A DNA stretch of 64,000 nucleotides, from NCBI RefSeq assembly GCF_021155765.1, contig NC_060108.1, forward strand, positions 13,851,025 to 13,915,024. Reading direction: 5' to 3'. Below, piece after piece: positions 1 through 12,165 of this stretch (its first letter is position 1; each line of letters starts with the position of its first letter). The stretch comes from Diprion similis (taxonomy: Eukaryota > Arthropoda > Insecta > Hymenoptera > Diprionidae). Below the pieces are notes generated by a model that saw nothing but the letters and a program-made list of their open reading frames with translations, did no database searches and was not told the DNA's origin. Both the position numbers and the translations under genes were made by a program.

Positions 1-816
1 TACAAAATCTATACAATACTTGTTTAAAACCTTGACGAATACATTTTATGAAGGATAACTTGATCCATTATCGTTTCAATTATTCATAACTTCGATCGAC
101 GAACAAATTTTAATCCACGGCATATTGCACGCCGGGAAACCAGTCGAACTTGAAAAATTTTTATAGAAAGGTCCAAGTTTACGACGGCGCGTTTTCGTTG
201 ATTATTATAATGACTGCGTACCTACTAATGTAGCATATCGAAGACTGATATGTTGAATCTGAATCTAAGACTAAAATTTTTTGTAACAATAATATCAAGA
301 AAACTTCTATACATCTACATTTAAGGATTTCTTCGTATAAACTACGCGCGTAATGTGTACCGAAGTACAAGATATGATACAACGTGCAACGAATAGCCTT
401 TATTCTGCTCAGTTATCAAACAATAATATGATTCGTCAGATTTTATATTCGCACGAACGATGAATGTGGTATAGAGTGCAATTAGAAAAACGGCGGCCAA
501 TGTGTTAGTGAGGACCGTCGTGTAACCGTAATTGTTTCAATTCAAATCTAATTTCGTATTGAATTACAAGCTTCGTGACGTCACATTCCGCATCGCACCT
601 CATCTAATCTCTTCAATCAACGTTCACATACCTCTATTCTCTAAAATGTCAAGCAAGCCCTTGCATTAGTTCTATATAATTTCACTACAGGGCTATGCGT
701 TCGCTTTACTACTGAATGGTGAAGTTTCATGTGGTATAATATAAATAACAAGTAAGTAAATAAGTAAGTAAATAAGTAAGTATATATGAGTGTCACTATA
801 GGTATATGGTTCATCA
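1..816. other. Flank downstream of the Ly6 gene, no gene seen
   Basis: AT-rich sequence with no convincing coding exon. An AATAAA on the minus strand at 399-404 lies about 415 bases past the Ly6 stop codon and could be its polyadenylation signal. That assignment is inference. Confidence 0.4.
750..784. repeat. AAGT/AAAT tetranucleotide microsatellite
   Basis: Imperfect tandem AAGT units interrupted by AAAT units, just downstream of the Ly6 stop codon and probably inside its 3' UTR. Confidence 0.8.
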
Positions 817-1853
817 TCACAGCGACCTACTAAGCAAGCCTGCAGGAGCTGATCTTAGGATGGAGAGTGTAACGAGAGGTACGAGGATTGCTTGGAGAAT
901 GGGGGACGGGAGAGAGGAGATTCCGACTCGATTGCACATATCCTCCTCACAGAAGCACATGTGACCAGTGCCGGTACTTTCCATCATGCACACGTGGTCC
1001 ACCATAAACAAGTTTATCTGTAGTTGCGACGTACAAGTTCTCCTCACGCTTTCGTAAGCTGAAAACACAATTGTCGAATGTTTCATATTAAATTTTTCAT
1101 TCCTCACGACCGTTTCGTCTTGCATTATACCGAAAGACTTTTCCGTCAAACTCAACGGTCAACGTCAACGGATAGACAACCGGAGCTACGTTACGATCAG
1201 GTGCATATTGCGATGTAACTTTGGTTGTCCAACTGCTGGCATCGACCGGCGAGTTTCACAGAAAACTGTATTGTTATCTGGACAAATTTTATTTCTAGTT
1301 TCAAAAATTATATCGCTGTTGTATAATGCTCACGTGACTTGGCATTGCGGACCATCTTGACGCAGCATCCATTGCACGTCATTAGAGGTGGTTGATCACG
1401 GGGCAAGGCGGTGTAATTAAAGGGATCCTTGCATCTGAGATCCGTCCACGAATCGCACTGGTAGCAGTAGACAGACCTTGCTGTTGACGTAAGTTTAGGG
1501 CAAGGGTTTTAACATGTATCACGCCCTATGTATCTCTGAAGAGGAAATCTTCATTTCACCATAAGTATATTCAATTTCCATGCAACTATTTTTTATTTTT
1601 TTTTTTTTTTCTTTTCTCACTTCTAAGAAACCTTGAACAAATTCTTCAAAATATTGCTAAGAAAGTGACTACCGAATCGACATGTAAATTTCTACAAATC
1701 TTTATAGATGTGAAAATGGACATGCAGTTCCTATTCTGATTATAAAAATTTTCGTAGTTATGCAATTCGTTATCACTTACTCTGACATTCTGCGTAACTG
1801 GCGTTGATGGTAGCGAGTAAAATAGCGGCTGAAAAATGCGAATGGTAAACCAT
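817..1853 (-). CDS. Ly6/uPAR-domain small GPI-anchor-like cell-surface protein
   Basis: Three coding exons on the minus strand: 1853-1781, 1480-1334 and 1058-817. GT/AG sites and phases agree and give 153 residues. Seen: a signal peptide starting [18 protein letters not shown]; an early CYQC motif after the first splice; a cysteine-rich domain with CNGCC, VRRTC and HVCMM; the closing CFCEEDMCN, matching the CxC...CN end typical of Ly6/uPAR three-finger folds; then a hydrophobic tail ([15 protein letters not shown]) suited to a GPI signal. The start was chosen because the other frame at 1865 has no signal peptide and does not splice in frame. Insect relatives (crok, crim, bou, rtv, twit families) act in septate junctions, cuticle or membrane-protein trafficking. 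Which orthologue this is cannot be settled here. Confidence 0.85.
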
Positions 1854-3236
1854 TTGAAAAGCGTTGACATTTGGAGATATCGCGTTACTTGGTTGTTTCT
1901 TCTCGAGATGAAATTTTTTATTTTAATGAGAATTGCAACCTTTATGCGAAAAGAAAACTCACCAGCTATCAGATAATCAGACCCCATACTGCTCGCGATT
2001 AGTTGCTGCACTTATCGATTGTTGTACTCGTGTCATTCATCGCGGTCCTTTGCGTAATTCTAAGTCTTAAAATGGACTATCGCACCATTGCAACACCATA
2101 ATTCGTGGCACTTTTTTACGACTTAAGTATATGTATAGTAATTTTTGTTGCATACGATGCCGGTTTATAGTAATTGAATTTCTCCTCGAAATTATTAAAC
2201 CTTTCAATTTGTGAACATGTTTCGTATTTCTTGCAGCGATGTTTTACCTATGTCTTTGAGCACCTATATATATCAAATTGATGCGATACGGTGGAAAAAA
2301 TTTTTGTTAATCAACAGGGTACTTTCTAGGTGAACAAACTGCGTCGAATTGCAGAACGGAAACTGAGGATTCTAACTGGATTACAAATTAAACATACTGA
2401 TTTTTATTCATGTTATATATATATATATATATGTACCAGCTACTATACACTGTATTTTTTACTTCAATCTATCTAGGCCATACCAAGTAATGCAATAATT
2501 CCAGAAAATGGTATTAGCGTAAATTAAGGCTTCCCTTGTTACGCAAAATCTTGTGATGTGTATTACTCATAAGCAGTGGAATAATTTACAAAGATTTATT
2601 TCTCATTACTATTGAATTAGTCAGCGTGACTAAATTAGGCCGTTTTTAATCCGAATCTGAATTAATTAGGTATCATTAGCAGTTCGCTATTTCATAATTT
2701 TTTCATTTAACCCTATGAACTCAATATTTCCTTCGACAATTGAACAGTTTTTGACGCATTGATCTACTCATTGTTAGTCGTAATAATCTCTAGATATAAC
2801 ATTTAAAAATTAAGTAAAAAATATACGTTCAATCAAGTTTATTCATTCAGTTAATATATGTTTAAATTGGCTAATTAAAAACTGCGATAACGCGATTGCA
2901 GTACTTAAAATTATCGGTAGTAGAGCTAAACTAGAAAAAAGAAAAACCGGTAGGCATATTTCGCATGTCATATAATACGCGTGAAACCCATATGAGTTCT
3001 AAATCAAGTTAAAACGCGCAGGGCAATTATATGCGGAATTGCTATTCGCTGATTCGGTAAGGCATTTTCGTTTTTAAACAATGATTATCCCTGGATTAGG
3101 ATACGAAATAACTTCGCATGCTGGGATTCTTTTTCTTTCATTTTGCCAGTTTACTGTAAAAAATATCAGGACTAAATGTTGATGAAGAAATATTATTGAA
3201 AAATTATTATCAATCGGTGCGCACATACATGGAGAT
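1854..3236. other. Upstream flank of the Ly6 gene, no gene seen
   Basis: AT-rich sequence. It should contain the Ly6 promoter and any 5' UTR exon, but no clear initiator was identified. A TA dinucleotide run lies at 2414-2432. Short open frames here have no splice or domain support. Confidence 0.4.
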
Positions 3237-3290
3237 TTGAAGAGATATGAATTTGTTTATTTTAAAATCAGTGGCACATCACCCACATAT

Positions 3291-3662
3291 ATGATTAATA
3301 TTATGTTCACTATATTTATTATTACTACTATGATTATTGTTTTTGTGTATCGTTGTTATCGTTTAAAAAATCCGGACACCGCATCACGATTTATGGAAAA
3401 CGAGGAACATAATTTATCAACGATAATTCACTTCGAAAATTCAGGTAAACGTCGAAAAGCAGGCATGTCAATTGGTTTGAAAGTAGAACTAACGATGGCG
3501 GATCAATATATTCTACTGCAGCGGCACCGCGGAGGAAAGCTCAGATGCTCTGGGTTACACCAAAACAACAAATTTTCCGCGCAAGCGTAAAATGGCAACC
3601 GGATCCTGCACCAAGTTTGAATATCGCATTGCTATCTACCAAGATAGATACAACATATAATA
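3291..3662 (+). CDS. Possible small one-pass membrane protein (weak model)
   Basis: Not a recognised family. An ATG at 3291 opens a frame with one strongly hydrophobic stretch (MFTIFIITTMIIVFVYRCY) followed by a polar tail containing MENEEHN. A good splice donor (CAG|GTAAAC) occurs at 3445. Downstream, roughly 3521-3660, is another open stretch with more coding-like composition, ending in QDRYNI and a stop. The two parts do not join cleanly in one frame, because the obvious acceptor leads to a different open frame. The real gene may therefore have exons I cannot place, or this may be noise. Confidence 0.2.
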
Positions 3663-4713
3663 TAACGTAAGCGCAGTGGAAAATCGAAGGAAGAAATTGG
3701 CAGGCTCTATATGTTCTATCGTCATTTTTATTTTTGCATAATTCTCAATTCAACTGCATCAAGTACATATTTTTAACAATTATCCAGTGTCATTCTAGTA
3801 ACTTGCTTTTTGTAAAAACATAGATAAAATATTCCTCTGACGATTCCTCCGAAGAAAGGTGTGGAAGTAATTGAAGATGATTTTAACGAAATCATCAGGC
3901 ACAATCAGAATTGTTTTTGCATTTTTCAGAGTGTTATATAACATGTAATAAGCTTGACGGAAAAATAATGATTATCTAAACTTCAATTTCCGACATATCA
4001 CATTGATTTTATCCCCGAAAAAGCTCTCCTCCTCACTAAAAGCTAAATTTACTGTTTCGAATCACTGTGTCTGAAGCAATGGGAAAAAGTTGTTGCATAT
4101 CGTCGTTGGTAAATCAATATATTGTTTTTACGTGCCAAATTAATCGATGTATTCGAAAAATTCATAAATTCAATTAATTACCATGAGTTTTTTTTTTTTT
4201 TATTTAATAGGATTTTCAAGACTGAGCCACGATGATATAACCAGCTTAATGGCTGATTAATCATTTGTTATAATCAGCATAGTGACAGAACAATGGATAT
4301 TGCATAACTGGGCTCCATATTACTTATTCCTATTTCATGCCATGAAATGAATAAAACAAAAAAAAAAAAAAAAAAAAAACAATCTTTTATTTATGATGCA
4401 TTTACTTACCTATCGATCAAACGCTTTTCAATAATAATTTTTATCAGACCGGTATAAATTTCAAGCGAAATCTCTCCCCGCCTTGGATCATAACTTTACT
4501 TGGTTTTCAGTGTTTATATTTTTTACTGTCGATGCAGCTTGCGTATAGCGTTGTGTCACATAAAAGTACGGTGGTGCCTCGAATACTGGGTTAAAATTAT
4601 ATTTATATATAAATTTTTTTCCTTTTCATTGTGGATTTTTTTCCCGCGCAATACCGAGTTACCGCATGTATTTATACTAATGACATTTTTCTGTACAGGT
4701 GTAATTCTGAAAA
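3663..4713. other. Intergenic, upstream of the secreted repeat protein gene
   Basis: AT-rich with homopolymer tracts, notably a poly-A run near 4357-4379. No exon is supported. The promoter of the gene starting at 4714 probably lies here, but no core motif stands out. Confidence 0.4.
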
Positions 4714-6958
4714 ATGTCTCATTGGTTTCGCCGTCTTCACTTGCAGCAAGCTGTGCTGATGCTCGTTGTTTCAAACGGCTGCTTGCTGATTGGAGTCAAC
4801 GGCGGCATATTGCCAAATGGTACGAGAAAATGAATAATATATGTTACACTAAGGTGGCGTAAAAAAACTGACTATTTTTTTTTTCGAGTCTCATGTGACA
4901 AAATGTTAGTTTTTGATTTTTTAAGAGCCCATTCCAAAGGACAGCTCAAAAAAAAAAATTTTAAGAGGTGCCTCCAAATTTTTTAAAATGTCAAAAATCG
5001 TCGAAAAATTAAATTAAAAAAACTATGTTTTCAGTATTTTGTTTGATTTTTAATTTATGTCGTGGTGTATTGTTATCGATTCCTTCTTACTAAATGAAAG
5101 AAAAAAAAATATGAAATTTTAATATGAATATTAAAAGGTCGCTCGAAAAGATCTAAAGAAATGCACCAAAAAATTGAAAAAAAATTATGAGCGATCTTTC
5201 AAAATTCAAATTTTGAACTGAAACTTTCAGAAATTTTTCTTTTTTTTTGTCTATAAAATTATACCGTAACGAGAATTATTTTTTTTTTTTAAATCGATTT
5301 TTTACGATTTCTGACGTTTTAAAAAATGTGGAGCGAACTCTTAAAAACTTTTAGAAACATCAAAAACTAACATTTTGTCACACGAGACTCGAAAAAAAAA
5401 AAAAAAAAAAAAAATTGTCGGTTTTTTTGCGCCACCCTAATTTCACACGTACGTATGTAAAGAAAAACCATTTCTCTGTAAATTCAGCGAGACTTCTATG
5501 CTGTTCGATATTCTTTGAAAAAACATCCTACGACGTAATATCGTAATTTATCCGTAATTAGCATAAGATTATTACTAAAATACTCACGAAACTCAGTCCT
5601 GTGCTCTCCCGCTTTTCCTAGAACTTGTGCATCTTAATACACCTTCTATCTTCGGCCAAATATCACCACGTGAGCAAGAATGGTTTCGCTTACGCCTGTC
5701 ACAGCGACCGGATGCCATGTCCCAGTCGATGAGTATTCCACGTAGAAACGAGCGGGATCGTTTTAGACGAGAACTTGCACCCCCTGAGGAGCCTACACAG
5801 GAACCTCCTCAGGAACCTGACGACCCGGTCACGCAAAAAATCGTTCCTGGTGACTCGCCTTTCCTAGAACCGTTGTTCCCAAATTTACAGCTTCGACAAA
5901 TACCAACTGGTGACACCAGTGATGCCCCCAACAGAAGACAATTGTTCGTCCCACAGCGACCGGATGCCATGTCCCAGTCGATGAGTATTCCACGTAGAAA
6001 CGAGCGGGATCGTTTTGGACGAGAACTTCCACCCCCTGAGAAGACTTCACAGAAACCTGGCGACCCGGTCACGCAGGAAATCTTGTCTGCTGACTGGCCT
6101 TACTTACAACCGATGTTCCCACCTAAGCACATTCGACAAATACCAACTGGTGACTCCAGTGATGCCCCCAACAGAAGACAATTGTTCGTCCCCGAAAATG
6201 GTGGAATTATAGGTGGGATGCCAATACATGTAACTTATTTCTTACTCATTACTAGCAGAAAATGAAATCAACTTATTCAAGTCGCGTAAAGAACACATTT
6301 AAAGCCTACCTAGTTGACCCACTCTAATCTTTTTTACCTTCGTTAACAATTGCAGGTGAAAACTCACCGTTTTTTCATAAAGTTTTAATAATTTCTGATA
6401 CAATTTTTCGTGTTAGTTGACTTTACGCAGACTTTAGATAGTTAGTATCTGGATAAGTGTGCTACCATAGAGTAGCTTTCCACTGTCGAAACTACTTCTA
6501 TATGTCATATTAAAAAAGAAAAGATGTGATTAGATTCAGTTCTTCCTACCGTTGTTCATGGCGTTAACAGTGATTCAATTATTATTCACCTCCATCTGCT
6601 ACACACGTTCATGATCATTTTGACATATTCATTCCTAGACAATCCTGGGACTCATCCACCACTGAAGAAGTGGCTCAAAGAGTCGTTGCCAGATCAAGAA
6701 TATCATGATCAAGTAGGCGTGATTTCGGGTGGCCAATTTTCGGCAGGTAAGCTGCACCATTTGTTTTGTGAAGTACAAAGTATGTATCGTGGGGATCTTG
6801 TTCTTTCCGGAAAATCGATAAAAAAGTATAATCCTGCAAGTTATTTATGAAAGTACTTTAAGCTCATTTCCTCTGACTCATTATTTTTCATTTCAGGCTC
6901 AAGTCGCCAGTTCAATGGGGAAGACAGTATAAGAGGAACAGACGGTGAACGACATTAG
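4714..6958 (+). CDS. Secreted proline-rich protein with duplicated 84-residue repeat (unrecognised)
   Basis: I do not recognise a family. Four exons fit with phase-1 junctions throughout: 4714-4819, 5622-6212, 6639-6746 and 6897-6958, giving 288 residues. Exon 1 encodes a signal peptide (MSHWFRRLHLQQAVLMLVV, then a hydrophobic run to about residue 30). Exon 2 holds two copies of a repeat at residues about 63-146 and 147-226. Each begins QRPDAMSQSMSIPRRNERDR and ends RQLFVP; the second is four residues shorter in its proline/glutamate segment. Exon 3 encodes a lysine- and aspartate-rich segment (PPLKKWLKESLPDQEY) and exon 4 a short hydrophilic tail. The mature protein has almost no cysteine. 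An AATAAA at 7240 is a plausible polyadenylation signal. A secreted location is inferred from the signal peptide; the function is unknown. Confidence 0.75.
4852..5437. mobile_element. Non-autonomous TA-flanked inverted-repeat element (MITE-like)
   Basis: The left end (AGGTGGCGTAAAAAAACTGA) pairs with the reverse complement of the right end (GGGTGGCGCAAAAAAACCGA). The inverted similarity continues inward for roughly 150 bases through CGAGTCTC, GTGACAAAATGTTAG and TTAAGAG blocks. TA dinucleotides flank both ends, as in Tc1/mariner target-site duplications. No transposase frame is present. It sits inside the first intron (4820-5621) of the secreted repeat protein gene, about 30 bases after the donor. 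Confidence 0.75.
5701..6194 (+). repeat. In-frame tandem duplication, 252-bp unit
   Basis: The segment starting at 5701 recurs 252 bases later at 5953. Long stretches are nearly identical, for example the bases coding for SMSIPRRNERDRF and APNRRQLFVP. The second unit is 12 bases shorter. Both lie in exon 2 of the secreted proline-rich protein gene and keep the frame. Confidence 0.95.
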
Positions 6959-9900
6959 TCTGGTTTTGGAAAACGTATGGACTTTCATAATTTTTTTAAG
7001 TTTTTGGTGCTAATTTAAATCACGTATCAAACTATATAGGTGATTTGGTTGTAGTTGGTGCGATGCTGCTACGCCGAATGATGCAACGAAAAAAAATTTT
7101 ATGGCTGCAGCAGCGTCATTTTGGGAAAAATAAAAAAACTAATAAGAAAAAACCGAAAAATGTTTTATCGCGTTGTATCTTACTGGCTTTTTCTTTAATT
7201 TGACGGTGATAAATTGTATACGATTAACAGGGTATCGAGAATAAATAACATATAATAGGAAAAACTTCCTGTTTCGTGAATGATTAATTGAAAAAAACTG
7301 CGTGTTTTTAGTTTCGATTCCAGTATATCTACGGTTAACGACGTAATGAATAATTTATAACAATTCGGTTACTAATCCACATTACGAGTACAACATAGGT
7401 GTACAACGCAGTGGCGGAAAAAATTTAACACACTCATTGATATGCCGACTATCATTTGATAAATTATAACCGACATAATGTCAATACATGAAAAATTTGA
7501 CTTATTGTTAGAGTTGGTTTAAAGGCGGTAAGACGATGTTTGTCCACCTGATAAGCGGACCCATAAATATGTTACAAATAAATTTTGATGGGACGCAGGG
7601 ATGTTCTAGAGGTAAATAGAAGTAGAGGACAAATATTAAACACAACTATTCCGAAGCCCATTCGATTGGAACACCCGTCGCATAGAATTTCGGATAAAAT
7701 TTTAATTTGGTAAGTATCTGGGAAATTTGGAAGTATCCTCTATGTAGTATACTTGTAATACAGAGAGCCACGCGATTCTCTATAATTTAGTTTTAAAACA
7801 CGCGATCACAACTATTCAATAAATTATAATGCAAGCGATTAGCGGTTTTGCAAAAGGCAAAGTAACACCACATACGTATTTTTTTATTTACGGTGTAGAA
7901 TAATTCGCTAATAACTAGCTGATGGTCATAAAAATGGCGAGAGTTTGCAATTAAACATCTGAGTTTCACCTGAACTTTTCTATGCATATGTATATTTCGT
8001 TCGTATCTCCGTCCGGTTGTTACATAGCTTTAGTGAGACACACAGCTGATAAAATATTCTTCGACGAGCTAACATACATGCAATAATAAATAAAATTATT
8101 TACATGCAATGATAAACTAATCGTAAGCTCGTGATTAGAAGCTTGTATTTGCGCATGTCGAATCTATACGACGGTAATTGTGCAAATAAATACAGTCCCG
8201 TTTGACGTTTATCGATTCATTTAAAAAGTGAAATTTCCAGAATTCATTAACAGCGTATTCGAGGAATTGAATTTTTTGAAATTTTTTTTTCATGCTTACA
8301 GTAGGTACGAGTTAATTATAATCAACATTCGTGTTGCAAACAATTTTTTATATTTCAATATTTCGAAAAAATTAACGTCCTCTAAATCTATTTTCTGCTT
8401 AGTGACCATTATTCAATGAATCTGTTGTATGCAACACTAGATTTATTTATCTAATTACCGAATGGGTAGTAAACTGTGTACAAATTATCCGTAAAAATCC
8501 ATATGAACAATCCACAAATAGTACAATAATAACGACTGTGATTTATAACGTTAGTGTAAACGAACTTGGTGTGCGTATGAAATCAAATGTATCTCCCACT
8601 CTTTTTTTATCTCTCAAGCTTTTCAAACTGTCACGATATATTATATTAGGATATACCCATTGATTGAGGTCAACAAGACTATAGTAAATTGTAAGTCACT
8701 AATGTAAGTACAGACAGCAGATAACACCTACGTAGAGATAAATTTTTAATTTAGAAAATAGAACTAAATATTCTCCGTTGCAAGTGGTTGGGAATAAGAA
8801 TTGCTTATTGAGCGTGTAAGCATTGAGCATTTCGTATAAATATAAAAGGTATTTTTATTCATTTCAAGTGATATAATTAGTGCAGAATAAAAAACAAACA
8901 AAATGCAAAATCAAGTGTGCGTGTCAATCTCCGGTATACATGATATACCTCACAATCAGTCATTTACTCTGCATACGGTTTATCAAGTTTTTATCTGGCA
9001 GATTAGTTCAACGCTCGCTACAATTCAAGACTGATGTATATTGCAATGAACTTAGGACTGCCGGAAAGAATATATGTTTTGCAGATAAGTGATTTCAAAT
9101 TTTGCACGATGGATGTACCTACGTAAGTTTCAATAAAATTTGCACAGTGAAAAAAAATGTCCAAATATGAGTCGAGAGGTGATTATCCGTTTTCATGCGA
9201 ATATTGAACTTGCTCAGGTCTTCTAACATGTTAATAAAAATACATGTGTGTATACGTGACGTATGTACATATATTTAGTGCAAAGGTATGCAAACAACGG
9301 TCTCGTGAATCGAAGACGACTTTCTATTTGCGAAAAGGTCGGCGCGTCTAGTAGACGAATATATGTATTATGTATAGGAATAGATTATATTCATTCCTCG
9401 TAAGAATTTCTGGTCTCAGTTTTTGTGAAAGATTTTATTTCACTCGAGAGTAGACGAAGAGAATAAAATTCTTTCCGAACAGGTGAAGTTGCATCTCGTT
9501 TAAGGATCAGTGCGCGTTGATTTGTGTTGTTGCAACGTGCACCGAGAGGGACGAACGATCAGGGCGGGGTGGAAATTCGAAATTTGAAACGTTCCAAAAG
9601 TTCCAAATTTCGAACATTTTCAGTTCAGTGAATTTCTTCTTCTTGTCGAAACTTCACCATTTTGATCTTTATTTCTTTTGGATTTCTGATAGAAGGTTTT
9701 TCTGCTTCTCGACACCCACTCGTTGACTAAACAACGCTGTGTGAGTATTTATATTTAAATTTTCAAAATTTTCTTGTTTCCTCAAAGTTTGATTTCCACA
9801 CTTCAACTTTCGCCACAAAATAATTCGGAATTTCGCGCTTTCGGAACTTCAATTTTCAAATTCCGAACCTTAACCCGCCCGAATTATCATTCCCTTCCAT

Positions 9901-10044
9901 TATTCACCGAGAATCCTCATATCCCAACCTAGTGTCGAATGATGAGTGCGAGAAGCGTCGCGGTGGGGATGCGGCGAAACGTCGCGTTGCTGCGGCAGCT
10001 CGACACGAGTCAAGCGATTCGGGCAGAAATATCTTACGTTAGTG
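6959..10044. other. Intergenic, no gene seen
   Basis: About 3 kb of AT-rich sequence. It contains the probable 3' UTR of the upstream gene (AATAAA at 7240-7245) and, at its right end from about 9940, more GC-rich sequence leading to the promoter of the acyl-CoA synthetase gene. The open frames here lack splice sites and domain signatures. Confidence 0.4.
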
Positions 10045-10091
10045 TCAGTTAGGAGCGCGAACCGGTTGGCAGCTAACTATAAGGCGCATAG
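10045..10091 (+). promoter_or_regulatory. Probable initiator and non-coding first exon of the acyl-CoA synthetase gene
   Basis: TCAGTT at 10045-10050 matches the arthropod initiator consensus. It lies in a locally GC-rich stretch and is followed by a strong donor, CATAG|GTAAGG, ending an exon at 10091. A matching acceptor (TTTCCAG) near 12101 precedes the 5' UTR of the coding ATG at 12166. No TATA box was seen at the expected distance. The exon link is inference. Confidence 0.4.
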
Positions 10092-12100
10092 GTAAGGTAT
10101 AGCGCATACCTTAGCACTACCTATTATTAGTTGATCGAGTTGTCACGCGGATTTTCCAGCTGCCTGATTTTCCGCACGCTCGGACGCGGCGTTTAAATTC
10201 CCGCAAACCCACACATCGCCGCAAACTTCTGATTGAGCAGCATCCGTTAATCGATTCTCGCGCCGATTTTCACCCACGCGTTTACCGCACAGTGTCCGAG
10301 TTACTTTGCACGGATAACATTATTACCGCAACTCAAAAAGTACTCGAAAGCTCCATTACTTCGTAAAAGTGACTTCGCGTTTCGCTTTCTCTTTAAATGA
10401 ATCGCGTAGTCATAAGCTTCGTGATAAAGAAAAGAGAGGTGGCGCCTGCGTAGTGCCAATTTGATTTGCTTGCAGCGAGTTTTGAATACGTATATATACA
10501 TATTAATAAGTCTCTTAACCGGTTGCTGATGTTTTGCCTTGCACGTAAATGTCGAGTGTCTTGTGTTTACTTGCTCTCGCTATTTCGCTTATTAGCATAC
10601 GTTGTTTAGTACCAGTTGACGCAATTTGCATTTTCTTTTTGCACGTTATCGAAACACTGCCACAATATTTCTCATCAACGACAGTCCGGATTACTTCAGG
10701 CCAATCAGCTACAGGAGAACTTGACATTGGTTGAATTTGAAACGTGTCTGGTGTTCGAATGTTGCCAATTTTTCTATATTTTGACTGGAAATTTTGCCGC
10801 GGCTTTCTGGCGCACTTAATGAAAATACTTCCAGTATAATCTGTTGCTTTCCTTTCATCATCTTCCTTGTTACTGAATGTTTATCGGTTACATTACGAAT
10901 GATTGATCGTCTGCTGCGTGTATAATGTATACACTGTTCCAGTATTATCACACGCTTCGGGTCAACTATATGCCATATTACTGAATGATTATTTTTCTTT
11001 TTACCGATAACTTATATTCCACAGCGGTTATGTGTGCTCAAAGAAATTTCTAATTGTGCTCATGATTTTTTACTGTAAACAAGAAATACTATTGTGGGTA
11101 GAAAATAGAAATAAGTTTTATAACTACAACCAGAAAATCTAGTATGTGCTACTAATTTTTACTTGATTATGGTCACTTGTATTACAGTTTCGTGTAACTT
11201 TTACAGTAATTTGATCTTGATGCGACAATAAATTAAACAAACGGATTTAATGTTGCAGTAACCAGAATATGTTGTACTGACAACTGTAGTTACACTGAAT
11301 TGTTACTCGTATTACGTTTCCCTGTTATTGCAACAATATTTAATCCGTTGTTGTAACGATACACGTCTAACTGAAAATCTCTATTAATTATAACAAATTA
11401 AATTCGACTCATTGCCAGGACATATTTTTGGGCAGGACACGGTGGAAACGTGTGAAAATTTCCGAATATGTTTGTCATTTATTTGGCACACTTTGACTAA
11501 TGATGCAACTTTTTATTTGCCTCAAAAGCTCGTTAACGCTCACGATTAGTTTAGTAGTAGAAGTAATTTCTAGCACAATTTAGGTATTTCACTTATCGGG
11601 TAAAAATAAGGAATTGTAATCTCGGTATTTCTGTAGTAATAATCAATTCTCTGATAAGAATCATTCCTCAACCATTTAACGTGTAAGTATTTCGTAAACC
11701 ATGACCAATATCTGATTGTGATAGCACGAATACAGTTCTGTTTTCCAAGAGAAAATTTCGAAGTATGTATTGATGATATATTAGCTAGTAACTGGAATAC
11801 AGATTAGATACTAATATTAGTAGCCAGTAAGCATTACTCGACAATTTATTATTTATATTGTACTCATATAATTTCGTACATTAACATATCAACAAGTGTG
11901 TAAATAACGTCGTAGAAAATGGACCAAAACTTCGTTTAAACGATCAGTTCAGTTCAAATTCAAGTTTCTCCTTGCTTTCTAAATAGCATGCACTGCTATA
12001 TTTAATTTATACAGAAATAATAATAAGTGTAATATAAAATGATGCGGGATTAATTACCCGCGAAGTAAAAAACTTTACTAAAAATTTATTCCAAATTTCC
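10092..12100 (+). other. Probable first intron of the acyl-CoA synthetase gene
   Basis: About 2 kb between the inferred non-coding exon and the coding start exon. AT-rich, with overlapping short frames at 10500-10950 on both strands that have no support as genes. Confidence 0.35.
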
Positions 12101-12165
12101 AGCAGCCTGTCGACTCGGAACTCAAACACAATTTCCAACGGGGGTGAATATTCGAAAAAGAAAAA

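Noticed and set aside
1646-2011. 121-codon reverse-strand frame over the Ly6 first exon
   Set aside because: It reads the wrong frame through the signal-peptide exon; only the frame starting at 1853 gives a signal peptide and splices in phase.
10549-10951. Cluster of short frames on both strands
   Set aside because: Overlapping and mutually exclusive, inside a probable intron, without signal peptide, domain or splice support.
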